From Burkholderia gladioli (GTDB lineage Bacteria; Pseudomonadota; Gammaproteobacteria; Burkholderiales; Burkholderiaceae), in the NCBI RefSeq assembly GCF_000959725.1, contig NZ_CP009322.1:3038001-3102000 (forward strand): DNA of 64,000 nt, in the 5' to 3' direction. Shown here piece by piece: positions 36,247-43,806 of the stretch. The notes under the pieces are model-generated. The model was not told where the DNA came from, ran no database searches, and was given only the letters and a program-made list of their open reading frames with translations. The position numbers were made by a program, and so were the translations under genes. Position 1 is the first letter of the stretch. Every line of letters begins with the position of its first letter.

Positions 36247-36524
36247 GATTCGCCCTGGGCGGTGAAGAACTGGTGCCCATTCTGAATACGGCGGTCGATA
36301 TTGATAATTAGGCCGACGCTTGAAGTATTTTCAAATTTTTTGGAAAGATCGCGGAAACCGAGCAAGCGACGGGCGACGCAAGGGAAAGGCGGGGGGTAGG
36401 AGCGAGGCTTCAGGCGAATGCCGAAGCGCTCGAGATCAAGACAGGCGAGGATGCAGGGCGCAGGGCGCGCCGCTGTTCGACGATATCGCGGCTGGCCGGC
36501 TCACCGCGCCGGCCGCGCCCCGTC
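36247..36524. other. Intergenic, AT-rich promoter region
   Basis: 278 bp without a supported gene. Bases 36280-36350 are AT-rich and probably hold the promoter of the glyoxalase/nemA/SnoaL unit. Confidence 0.4.
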
Positions 36525-37595
36525 TCAACGGTGACGCGCGACCACGGCGGCGTCGAGCACCCGCTCGATATCACCGAGCAGGCGATCGAACCAGCGACGC
36601 AGCGAGCCATTCGAGAGCGAACGCGGGATCGACCACGCCACCGCCTTGTAGACCTCGTTGCGACGCACCTTCGAGGCGCGGCCCGGCTCGATCCAGTTCG
36701 GGTTCGACACTAGCAGCCGCAAGGTCATCAAGCCGATCACGATCGGCCAGATGCAGGCCAGCCGCAGCCGCATCGCGCGCGGCGGGATCGCGAAGGTGTA
36801 GTCGATGCCGGCACGGTAATGCGCCAGCGCGACGCGCACCAGGTCGAACATCACCGGACGCGCGAGCTGCGAGGCATCCTGGCCGAGCAGGTCGCCGGGC
36901 GCGATGCGCCCGCGCGCGAGGCGATCGGCGGGCAGGTAGCAACGGCCGATCCGCAGGTCCTTGGCCGCATCGCGCAGCACGTTGGTGAGCTGCAGCGCCT
37001 TGCCGAAGCGGATCCCGAGCGCCTTCATCTCGTCGGCATCGCGCTTCACCACGCCGGGCTCGTGCAGGAAGGTCATGGTGGTCCAGAACTCGCCGACGCA
37101 GCCGGCCACCATGTAGGTGTAGCGATCGAGCGCGGCATCGTCGGGCAACGCGACCAGTTGCCCCGAGGTTTCGTCCGGGAACGTGACCAGGTCGAATTCC
37201 ATGCCCTCGCTCAGCGTCGTGACGATGCCGCGCACGGCCGCGCGATCGGCGTCGTCGAGCTGCACCAGGATCCCGAGCGCCGGGCCCAGCGACTCGAGCA
37301 GCACCTTCTCGTCGGAATCGGTCTGCTGGCCCGCCACCTCGGCGGCGATGCTGCGCAGCGCGGCCTCGTCGGGCCGGCCATTGACCTGCGCGCGCAGCGA
37401 CAGCAGCCATTCGAGGCGTCGCGCCGGCGGCAGCAGCGAAGTGTCGGCGATCGTGTCGGCCGCGCGGGCCAGCAGATAGGCCAGGCCGATCGGATCGCGC
37501 ATGCCGACGGGCAGCACGGCGAGCGTCAGGTAGAACGAGCGCGATACCCCTTTCAGCAGGGGGCCGAGCAGGAACGCGCGGGAAGCTTGGGTCAT
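36525..37595 (-). CDS. Squalene/phytoene synthase-family protein
   Basis: A 356-residue head-to-head prenyl synthase. Two aspartate-rich motifs that bind Mg-diphosphate are visible: DTIAD at 47-51 and DAAKD at 209-213 (NVLRDAAKDLRIGRCYLP). SRSFYLTLAVLP near the N terminus is also typical. The C terminus has a hydrophobic helix (LACIWPIVIGLMTLRLL), as in membrane-bound squalene synthases. It joins two farnesyl- or geranylgeranyl-diphosphates. No desaturase, cyclase or other hopanoid/carotenoid genes are in the window, so the product (squalene most likely) is inferred. Confidence 0.85.
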   Translation of the reverse strand: MTQASRAFLLGPLLKGVSRSFYLTLAVLPVGMRDPIGLAYLLARAADTIADTSLLPPARRLEWLLSLRAQVNGRPDEAALRSIAAEVAGQQTDSDEKVLLESLGPALGILVQLDDADRAAVRGIVTTLSEGMEFDLVTFPDETSGQLVALPDDAALDRYTYMVAGCVGEFWTTMTFLHEPGVVKRDADEMKALGIRFGKALQLTNVLRDAAKDLRIGRCYLPADRLARGRIAPGDLLGQDASQLARPVMFDLVRVALAHYRAGIDYTFAIPPRAMRLRLACIWPIVIGLMTLRLLVSNPNWIEPGRASKVRRNEVYKAVAWSIPRSLSNGSLRRWFDRLLGDIERVLDAAVVARHR

Positions 37596-37710
37596 GCGAT
37601 ATGGGATCAGTCGTGAATTCCGGGCTGCCGCATTGTAGCCGGCAATGCGGCCGGGGCTGTGGCGGGAGGGCGTTGGCGGTTTATGCGCAAAAAGTTTTAT
37701 TTTTTTAGTG

Positions 37711-37740
37711 TGTCCGAAAAAGTACTACAAATTTCGGACA
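37711..37740. promoter_or_regulatory. Inverted repeat TGTCCGAAA-N12-TTTCGGACA
   Basis: A perfect 9-bp inverted repeat with a 12-bp AT-rich spacer lies between the divergent squalene-synthase-like gene (start 37595) and the small gene at 37894. It is preceded by an A/T-rich run. Symmetry and position fit an operator. Confidence 0.55.
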
Positions 37741-37893
37741 AACCACCAGTCATCCGATTTGCCGGTACCGGACACGCGCGCAACAAAAAAGCGCCCCACT
37801 GCGCATAAATACGAGCAAGCCACGACCTATCGCTCCGCTCCCCCACCGCGATGCGTACAATCGCACCCATTTGAACCCAAGGTGGTGCCGACG

Positions 37894-38181
37894 ATGGCAA
37901 TGAAGAAGACGGATCTGGAAAAGAACAAGGCGCTGAAGCTGACGCAATCGATGAAGGCATCGAGCTCGCAGCGCTTCGGCAAGGGCGCGACCGACACGGC
38001 CGCGCTCGACCGGCGCGAGCGCCGTCGCATCGAGCAGGCGCAAGGCCTGGTGCCGTTCGCCTGCAAGCTCAATGTCGAGTTGGTTGCGGACCTGCAGAAG
38101 CAGGCGGCCGATCATCCCGAAGGCATGACCGGCCTGTTGACCGAGCTGCTGACGGCCGGCCTCGCGCAACGCGCGCAATAA
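37894..38181 (+). CDS. Small basic hypothetical protein
   Basis: A 95-residue lysine-rich protein (MAMKKTDLEKNKALKLTQSMKASSSQRFGKG). The C-terminal half (FACKLNVELVADLQKQAADHPEGMTGLLTELLTAGL) looks like a short helical domain resembling ribbon-helix-helix or plasmid-partition accessory proteins. A GGTGG site precedes the ATG, and TACAAT at 37856-37861 could be its -10 element. Cytosolic; function unknown; nucleic-acid binding is a guess from charge. Confidence 0.68.
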   Translation: MAMKKTDLEKNKALKLTQSMKASSSQRFGKGATDTAALDRRERRRIEQAQGLVPFACKLNVELVADLQKQAADHPEGMTGLLTELLTAGLAQRAQ

Positions 38182-38325
38182 GGCCGAAGCCGGCGGCCCG
38201 CAGCCAGCCTGGCTGCCGGGCACCGGCCCCTTGCGGGCCCGCGCGAGTCACCCCTCGCGCCTCGGCCCCGGCCTTCCGATACGCGGCACGGCCCTTTCGG
38301 CCAGGCTCGCCGCGCTTACCTCCCC

Positions 38326-38862
38326 TCACGCCACCGCCGGAAAATCCAGCGTCGTGTCGTTGGCGCGATTCACGAGGTTGGTGAACGTGATCGACGCGAT
38401 CGCGAGGCTGACCTCGATCACCTGACGTTCCGTGAAGCCGGCCGCGATGAAGTGGTCGAGCTGCTCGGCCGGCACCGTGCCGCGCGTGCTCACCACGCTG
38501 CGCACATAGGTCACCAGCGCGTCGCGCTTCACATCGCCGGTCGGCTCGCCGGCGCGGATCTGGCGCATCGCTTCCGGCGACAGCCCGGCGAACTTGCCGG
38601 CCAGCGTATGGGCGGCAATACAGTAGTCACAGCCGGCGTTCTCGCTGACGGCGAGCTTGATCGTCTCGATCTCGGCCTTGCTCAGCGTGCCGCCGGCCAG
38701 GATCGCGTCGATGCCGAGCATGGCGGCCAGCGCTTCGGGATGGTGGGTGCCGATCGTCGCGTAGGCGTTCGGCACCTTGCCGACGGCCTTGCGGATCTTC
38801 GTGAACAGTTCGGCGGTGCTGCCGGTTGCATCGGCGACGGCGAGGGTGGACAGACGGGACAT
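38326..38862 (-). CDS. AhpD-like carboxymuconolactone decarboxylase-family protein
   Basis: A 178-residue alkylhydroperoxidase AhpD-core protein. The redox-active CxxC is C78-C81 with H85 close by (SENAGCDYCIAAHT), preceded by LSKAEIETIKLAVSE. The family includes small peroxidases that use these cysteines. It is divergent from soxR with a SoxR box between, so it is probably a SoxR-controlled redox defence enzyme. Confidence 0.87.
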   Translation of the reverse strand: MSRLSTLAVADATGSTAELFTKIRKAVGKVPNAYATIGTHHPEALAAMLGIDAILAGGTLSKAEIETIKLAVSENAGCDYCIAAHTLAGKFAGLSPEAMRQIRAGEPTGDVKRDALVTYVRSVVSTRGTVPAEQLDHFIAAGFTERQVIEVSLAIASITFTNLVNRANDTTLDFPAVA

Positions 38863-39035
38863 GGTGCGCTCCTGGTTTCAGTGGGTCGTCACGGCTGTGA
38901 CGGTGAAGCCAGTTTAGGCGCGCCAGGCGAGTTGATTAATGCTCGCATCTCGCATATTCATGCTCGTTCGTCTCATTTCATCCACCGTCACGCCGTATCA
39001 GCATCTCGAGGACTAGAGTGGCGGACAGCCTGAAA

Positions 39036-39053
39036 GCTCAAGTGAACTTGAAG
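39036..39053. promoter_or_regulatory. SoxR box between AhpD-like gene and soxR
   Basis: GCTCAAGTGAACTTGAAG matches the SoxR site CCTCAAGTTAACTTGAGG at 15 of 18 positions and keeps the central dyad CAAGT/ACTTG. It lies 27 bp before the soxR start and 174 bp from the AhpD-like start. Confidence 0.8.
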
Positions 39054-39079
39054 AAAACGGAAATTTTCGGGAGGCTCGA

Positions 39080-39595
39080 ATGACCGTCCAACGCAAGACC
39101 CCGGACCCGCTGATGCCGATCAGCGAGGTGGCCAAACGCAGCGGCGTGGCCGCCTCGGCGCTGCGTTTCTACGAATCGCGCGGGCTGATCGAATCGGTGC
39201 GGCAGGGCAGCAGCCGGCGCTCGTTCCCGCGCTCCTCGCTGCGCCGCATCGCCTTCATCGTGTTCGCGCAGCGCATCGGCTATTCCCTGGACGAGATCGC
39301 CGGGCAACTGGCCAGCCTGCCCACCGCCAAGCTGCCGGCCAATCGCGACTGGCAGCGGCTCTCGGCAGGATGGAAGCAGCGCGTGAGGGACAAGATCGAG
39401 GAGCTGGAACGGCTCGATATCGACCTGGACCACTGCATCGGCTGCGGGTGCCTGTCGCTCAAGCGCTGCAAGCTGACCAACCCCAACGACCGGGCCGCGC
39501 GCTCGGGGCCCGGCGCGCGGCGCTGGCTCGGCGATCCGCCGCCGGAGGATCTGCCGCCGGTAGTCGCCGCGGATGCCGAACGCGGCGAGAACTGA
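39080..39595 (+). CDS. soxR: Redox-sensitive MerR-type activator SoxR
   Basis: A 171-residue MerR-family protein. Winged helix at residues 12-50 (PISEVAKRSGVAASALRFYESRGLI), dimer helix, and the [2Fe-2S] site C119-x2-C122-x-C124-x5-C130 (CIGCGCLSLKRC). It activates promoters on oxidation by superoxide or redox-cycling drugs, including phenazines. In most non-enteric bacteria it directly controls a few efflux and reductase genes; here the AhpD-like gene is the nearest candidate. Start has a GGGAGG site. Confidence 0.95.
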   Translation: MTVQRKTPDPLMPISEVAKRSGVAASALRFYESRGLIESVRQGSSRRSFPRSSLRRIAFIVFAQRIGYSLDEIAGQLASLPTAKLPANRDWQRLSAGWKQRVRDKIEELERLDIDLDHCIGCGCLSLKRCKLTNPNDRAARSGPGARRWLGDPPPEDLPPVVAADAERGEN

Positions 39596-39597
39596 AT

Positions 39598-40530
39598 TCA
39601 GGCCGCGACCGTCGGCTCCTGCGCGCCGCGCCGCCCGCGCACCGGCACGCCCGTGCTCGACTGCCGGTAGACGCGTCTGGCCAGCTCCAGGAAGGCCGTC
39701 ATCGCGCTCGACACATAGCTGTCCTCACGACGCACGAACAGCGTCTCGACCATCGCCAGCTCGCGCGGCAGGCGGTGGATGGCGACGTCGCCGGCGGTCA
39801 CCGCGTCGGCCACCACGCCCTTGGGCAGCAGGGTGATGCCGACGCCGGCCGACACGCAGTTGACGATCGCGTCGAGCGAGCCGAATTCGAGCGGCCTGGC
39901 CACCACGATCCCCAATCCCGCGAGAAACGCGTCGAGCCGCTGGCGATACGAGCAGCCGAACTGGAACACCACCGTCTTCAGGTCGCGCGCGCCGGGCAGG
40001 TCCTTCAAGGTGCGGATCGCCGGGCTGGTCACCAGCACCAGTTCCTCGGTGAACACCGGCTCGACATGCAGGGCCGGATGCCGGATCGGCCCGGCCACGA
40101 AGGCGCCGTCGAGCCGATAGTCGATCACGTCCTGCATCAGCCCGGCGGTGGTGCCGGCGCTCACCACCAGCCGCACGTCGGGCCAGGTGCGCGCGTATTC
40201 GGTCAGCAGCGGCGACAGGCGCAGCGCCATGGTGGTTTCGAGCGTGCCCAGCGTGAGCGTGCCGGTCGGCTCGCCGCTGTCGGTGGCCGCGGCGCGCGCC
40301 TCCGACACCAGTTGCGAGATGCGGCCGACGAAGGGCAGCATGCGCTGCGCGGCCGGCGTGATGGTCACGCCGCGCGCGTGACGCTGGAACAGCGCCACGC
40401 CGAGTTCGTCCTCGAGCGCGCGGATCCGCGCGGTCACGTTCGACTGCACCGTGTGCAGCTCCGCCGCCGCCTTGTTCATGCTGCCATGGCGGGCGACGGC
40501 TTCGAAGGTCTTCAGGTCGGCTATGTCCAT
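39598..40530 (-). CDS. LysR-family transcriptional regulator of MFS genes
   Basis: A 310-residue LysR protein. Residues 1-60 carry the winged helix (MDIADLKTFEAVARHGSMNKAAAELHTVQSNVTARI), and the effector domain follows (GTLTLGTLETTMALRLSPLL). The pattern resembles the CysL/PtxR-like group. It ends two bases after soxR in convergent orientation and is divergent from the YbfB-type transporter gene, which it probably controls. Confidence 0.88.
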   Translation of the reverse strand: MDIADLKTFEAVARHGSMNKAAAELHTVQSNVTARIRALEDELGVALFQRHARGVTITPAAQRMLPFVGRISQLVSEARAAATDSGEPTGTLTLGTLETTMALRLSPLLTEYARTWPDVRLVVSAGTTAGLMQDVIDYRLDGAFVAGPIRHPALHVEPVFTEELVLVTSPAIRTLKDLPGARDLKTVVFQFGCSYRQRLDAFLAGLGIVVARPLEFGSLDAIVNCVSAGVGITLLPKGVVADAVTAGDVAIHRLPRELAMVETLFVRREDSYVSSAMTAFLELARRVYRQSSTGVPVRGRRGAQEPTVAA

Positions 40531-40736
40531 GATCGTCAGGAGTACGCGTGAAAACGTGCAGGCGCCGCGCGGGCTATCGATGAACCGATTGTAGCGAGGC
40601 GGCCCGCGCGCCGGGTAACGGGAAATCAGCATAACAGCTATCTCGATTCCAGATATCCCTTATCTCGACAAATCAGTTCTGAGGATCGGTGATCGCGCGT
40701 ACGCTGCGGCTATCGAATCGAGTGAAGGGAACGCAT

Positions 40737-41951
40737 ATGGAACGCGCCGTCGACTCCCACGCTCACGCGAGGCGCGAGACGCGCGGCGTGAGCCTCGGGC
40801 GGGCCACCCTGTCCGGCTTCAGCGCCAGCCTGGTCGGCATCGGCCTGGCGCGCTTCGCCTATACGCCGCTGCTGCCGGCGATCGTCAACGCGCACTGGTT
40901 CGCGCCCTCGCTGGCCGCCTATCTCGGCGCGGCCAACCTGGCGGGCTACCTGGGCGGCGCGCTGGCGGGCCGCGCGCTGGCCGCCCGGGCCGGCGTCACG
41001 CTGACGCTGCGCACCATGATGCTGCTGGCCACCCTCGCCTTCGTGGCCTGCGCCTGGCCGCTGTCCTTCAGCTGGTTCTTCGCCTGGCGTTTCCTGGCCG
41101 GCATCGCCGGCGGCGCGCTGATGGTGCTGGCCGCCCCGACCGTGCTCGCGCACGTGCCGGCCTCGCGCCGCGGCCTGGCCGGCGGCGTGATCTTCATGGG
41201 CGTGGGCGTAGGCGTGGTGGCCTCGGGCACGGTCGTGCCGCTGCTGCTGCAGCGCAGCCTGCAGGACACCTGGCTCGGGCTGGCCCTGCTCTCGCTGGTG
41301 CTGACCGCGCTGGCCTGGCACGGCTGGCCGCGCGAGACCGCGCCGCGCGCCGCCGCGCCCGCGAGGCATCGCCGCACGAGCACGCCGCGCCCGCTGCGCG
41401 CGCTCTACGCCGAATACGCGCTGAACGCGGCCGGCTGGGTGCCGCACATGATCTTCCTGGTCGACTACGTCACGCGCGGCCTCGGCCAGAGCCTGCAGGT
41501 GGGCGCCGAATACTGGGTGCTGTTCGGCGTCGGCGCCACGCTGGGGCCGGTGCTGGCCGGCGCGCTGGCCGACCGGATCGGCTTCGGCCACGCGCTGCGC
41601 CTGGCCTTCGTGCTCGAGATCGGCGGCGTGGCGATTCCCGCGCTCGGGCTCGGGCCGTTCTGGCTGATGCTGTCGAGCGTGGTGGTCGGCGCCTTCGTCA
41701 CGGGCACCGTGCCGCTGGTGCTGGGGCGCCTGCACGAGCTGCTCGCCCATCATCCCTCGCAGCAGGACCCGGCATGGCGCACCGCCACGGTCGGCTTCGC
41801 GCTGTGCCAGGCGCTCGCCGCCTACGGCCTGTCCTACGTGTTCTCGCAAAACGGCGGCGACTACCGCATGCTGTTCGCGATCGGCACCGCGGCGATGGTG
41901 CTGGCGCTCGCGATCGACCTCGTCGCCGGCATCCAGGCCCGCAAGGCCTGA
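40737..41951 (+). CDS. YbfB/YjiJ-family MFS transporter
   Basis: A 404-residue, 12-helix MFS protein. The first helix SASLVGIGLARFAYTPLLPAIV is the YbfB/YjiJ signature, and the loop-8 region ADRIGFGHALR follows. The family contains probable exporters without known substrate. An AGGGAA site precedes the ATG at 40737; an in-frame ATG 16 codons upstream is less likely. A LysR gene is divergent, and a second MFS gene follows after 33 bp in the same operon. Confidence 0.85.
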   Translation: MERAVDSHAHARRETRGVSLGRATLSGFSASLVGIGLARFAYTPLLPAIVNAHWFAPSLAAYLGAANLAGYLGGALAGRALAARAGVTLTLRTMMLLATLAFVACAWPLSFSWFFAWRFLAGIAGGALMVLAAPTVLAHVPASRRGLAGGVIFMGVGVGVVASGTVVPLLLQRSLQDTWLGLALLSLVLTALAWHGWPRETAPRAAAPARHRRTSTPRPLRALYAEYALNAAGWVPHMIFLVDYVTRGLGQSLQVGAEYWVLFGVGATLGPVLAGALADRIGFGHALRLAFVLEIGGVAIPALGLGPFWLMLSSVVVGAFVTGTVPLVLGRLHELLAHHPSQQDPAWRTATVGFALCQALAAYGLSYVFSQNGGDYRMLFAIGTAAMVLALAIDLVAGIQARKA

Positions 41952-41984
41952 ACCCCGCACGGCTCATCCAAGGAAGACGCCACC

Positions 41985-43295
41985 ATGTCCCGCCCCGCCG
42001 CCGCTCCCGAGCTCGCCATCCCGCCCGCTTCCACCCAGCCGCCCGAGGCGAGCGCCTACGTCGAGCGCAACGCCGCCTACTGGCGCCGCAACCTCGCCGT
42101 CTGCGTGTTCGGCTCGTTCACCACCCTGGTGAGCCTGAGCATGCTGCTGCCCTTCCTGCCGCTCTATGTCGAGCAGCTCGGCGTGCATTCGCCGGCCGGC
42201 ATCGTGCAGTGGTCGGGCGTGGCCTTCGGCGCGACCTTCTTCGGCACGGCGATCACCGCGCCGCTGTGGGGGCGCCTGGCCGACCGATACGGCCGCAAGC
42301 CGATGCTGGTGCGTGCCGCGCTCGGCATGGCGGTGGTGATGTCGCTGATCGGCATCGCGCACAGCGTCGCGCAACTGGTGGCGCTGCGCCTCGCGGCCGG
42401 CCTGATCGGCGGCTACGCCTCGGCCTCGATCGTGATGGTCGGCACGCAGGCACCGCGCGAGCGCGCCGGCTGGGCGCTCGGTGTGCTGTCCACCGGCGCG
42501 CTGGCCGGCAACCTGGTGGGGCCGCTGGTGGGCGGCTTCCTGCCGGGCCTGGTCGGCATTCGCGGCACCTTCTTCGTAGGCGGCGCGATGATCGCGGTGG
42601 CCGCGGCGGCCACCATCGGCCTGGTGCGCGAGGATTTCGACCGGCGCATCGACGCGCGCCGCGACAGCGCGGGTGCCACGAAGGCCGGCCGGGCCGCCAT
42701 GCCGCGCGCCGCCGGCCGCGCCGCGCTCGGCGCGCTGCTGCTGACCGCCATGATGGTGCTGCTCGCCAACATGTCGATCGAGCCGATCATTACCGTCTAC
42801 ATCGGCCAGCTCGGCGTGGCGCATGCCGCGCTGGCGCGCACCGCCGGCATCGTGATGGCCGCCTCGGCCTTCGGCAGCATGCTGACCGCGCCGCGCCTGG
42901 GCGCCCTGGCGGATCGCATCGGCGGCTGGCCGGTGATCATCGGTTGCCTGCTGGTGACGGGCCTGGTGATGCTGCCGCAGGCCTTCGTCACGCACTGGTG
43001 GCAGCTCGCCGTGCTGCGCGGCGCGATGGGCATGTCGCTGGCCGGCCTGCTGCCGGCGATCGCCAAGCTGGTGCGCCATTCGGTCGAGGAACACCGCTCC
43101 GGCAGCGTGCTCGGCTACCTGCAGTCGGCGCAGTTCTCGGGGCAGGTGGTGGGGCCGCTGATCGGCGGGCAGATCGGCGCGCATGTCGGGCTGCATGCGG
43201 TGTTCTTCGTCACCAGCGCGCTGCTGGTGCTGTGCGCGGCGCTGAATGCCTGGATCCACTTCCGGGGCCGGATCGCGGGTTCGGTGGGACGCTGA
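41985..43295 (+). CDS. MFS multidrug-type efflux transporter
   Basis: A 436-residue MFS protein with a hydrophilic N terminus of 30 residues and 12 helices. The motif A loop between helices 2 and 3 reads WGRLADRYGRKPMLV, with a degenerate repeat GALADRIGGWPVI after helix 8. GVLSTGALAGNLVGPLVGGFL in helix 5 fits antiporters of the MdtG/TetA type. Co-transcribed with the YbfB-type gene. Substrate unknown. Confidence 0.87.
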   Translation: MSRPAAAPELAIPPASTQPPEASAYVERNAAYWRRNLAVCVFGSFTTLVSLSMLLPFLPLYVEQLGVHSPAGIVQWSGVAFGATFFGTAITAPLWGRLADRYGRKPMLVRAALGMAVVMSLIGIAHSVAQLVALRLAAGLIGGYASASIVMVGTQAPRERAGWALGVLSTGALAGNLVGPLVGGFLPGLVGIRGTFFVGGAMIAVAAAATIGLVREDFDRRIDARRDSAGATKAGRAAMPRAAGRAALGALLLTAMMVLLANMSIEPIITVYIGQLGVAHAALARTAGIVMAASAFGSMLTAPRLGALADRIGGWPVIIGCLLVTGLVMLPQAFVTHWWQLAVLRGAMGMSLAGLLPAIAKLVRHSVEEHRSGSVLGYLQSAQFSGQVVGPLIGGQIGAHVGLHAVFFVTSALLVLCAALNAWIHFRGRIAGSVGR

Positions 43296-43416
43296 GGCAG
43301 GCTGCGGCGGCGTTCGGCGACATCGCTCCGGATCGGCGCAAATCGCGCGCCCCGCCCGGCATTGCTGCGTCGCACGAATTATTTTTTTCGGGCTTGGCGC
43401 GGGACTATTGACGTGC

Positions 43417-43431
43417 GATAACCGGGTTATC
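43417..43431. promoter_or_regulatory. Palindrome GATAACCGGGTTATC
   Basis: A perfect seven-base inverted repeat around one central base, directly after a TTGACG element (43408-43413) and 24 bp before the next gene. Looks like an operator overlapping a promoter. Confidence 0.5.
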
Positions 43432-43454
43432 CCTTAGTCACCCGGAGCAAGACG

Positions 43455-43673
43455 ATGGCCACGCTCGAGGCATTCCGCTCGGTGCTCGACGACGCGCACA
43501 CGCCGGAAATCATCCGCAACCACATCATCGATTCGCTGCAGTACGCGCTGCGCAACTACGGCCAGGTGTTCACCACCAAGGAAGTGGAATGGCTCAGCAC
43601 CTGGGACGATCCGCGCATTCCGCTGGCAGCGCGCAAGGAGATCGCCAAGCGCGAGCCGGCGCACGCCGACTGA
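43455..43673 (+). CDS. Small hypothetical protein, 72 residues
   Basis: A soluble helical protein (MATLEAFRSVLDDAHTPEIIRNHIIDSLQYALRNYGQVFTT to AKREPAHAD, shown in part). GGAG lies nine bases before the ATG, and a palindrome lies just upstream. Base use is normal for the host, so I regard it as real. No family recognised. Confidence 0.68.
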   Translation: MATLEAFRSVLDDAHTPEIIRNHIIDSLQYALRNYGQVFTTKEVEWLSTWDDPRIPLAARKEIAKREPAHAD

Positions 43674-43806
43674 AGCACTGGGGCTGAAGCATTGAAGCAG
43701 CGAGTCGGCCGTGCCGCGCGCACGAGCCGGCCCGCGCATCGGCCGCGGACTGCGCCGCCGATGCGCCACGAGGGCCCGCGCCGTCCATCGGCGCGGGCCC
43801 TCGCGT

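Noticed and set aside
38190-38217. Terminator after the small basic protein gene
   Set aside because: A CAGCCAG/CTGGCTG hairpin exists, but without any T run or position evidence I did not list it as a terminator.
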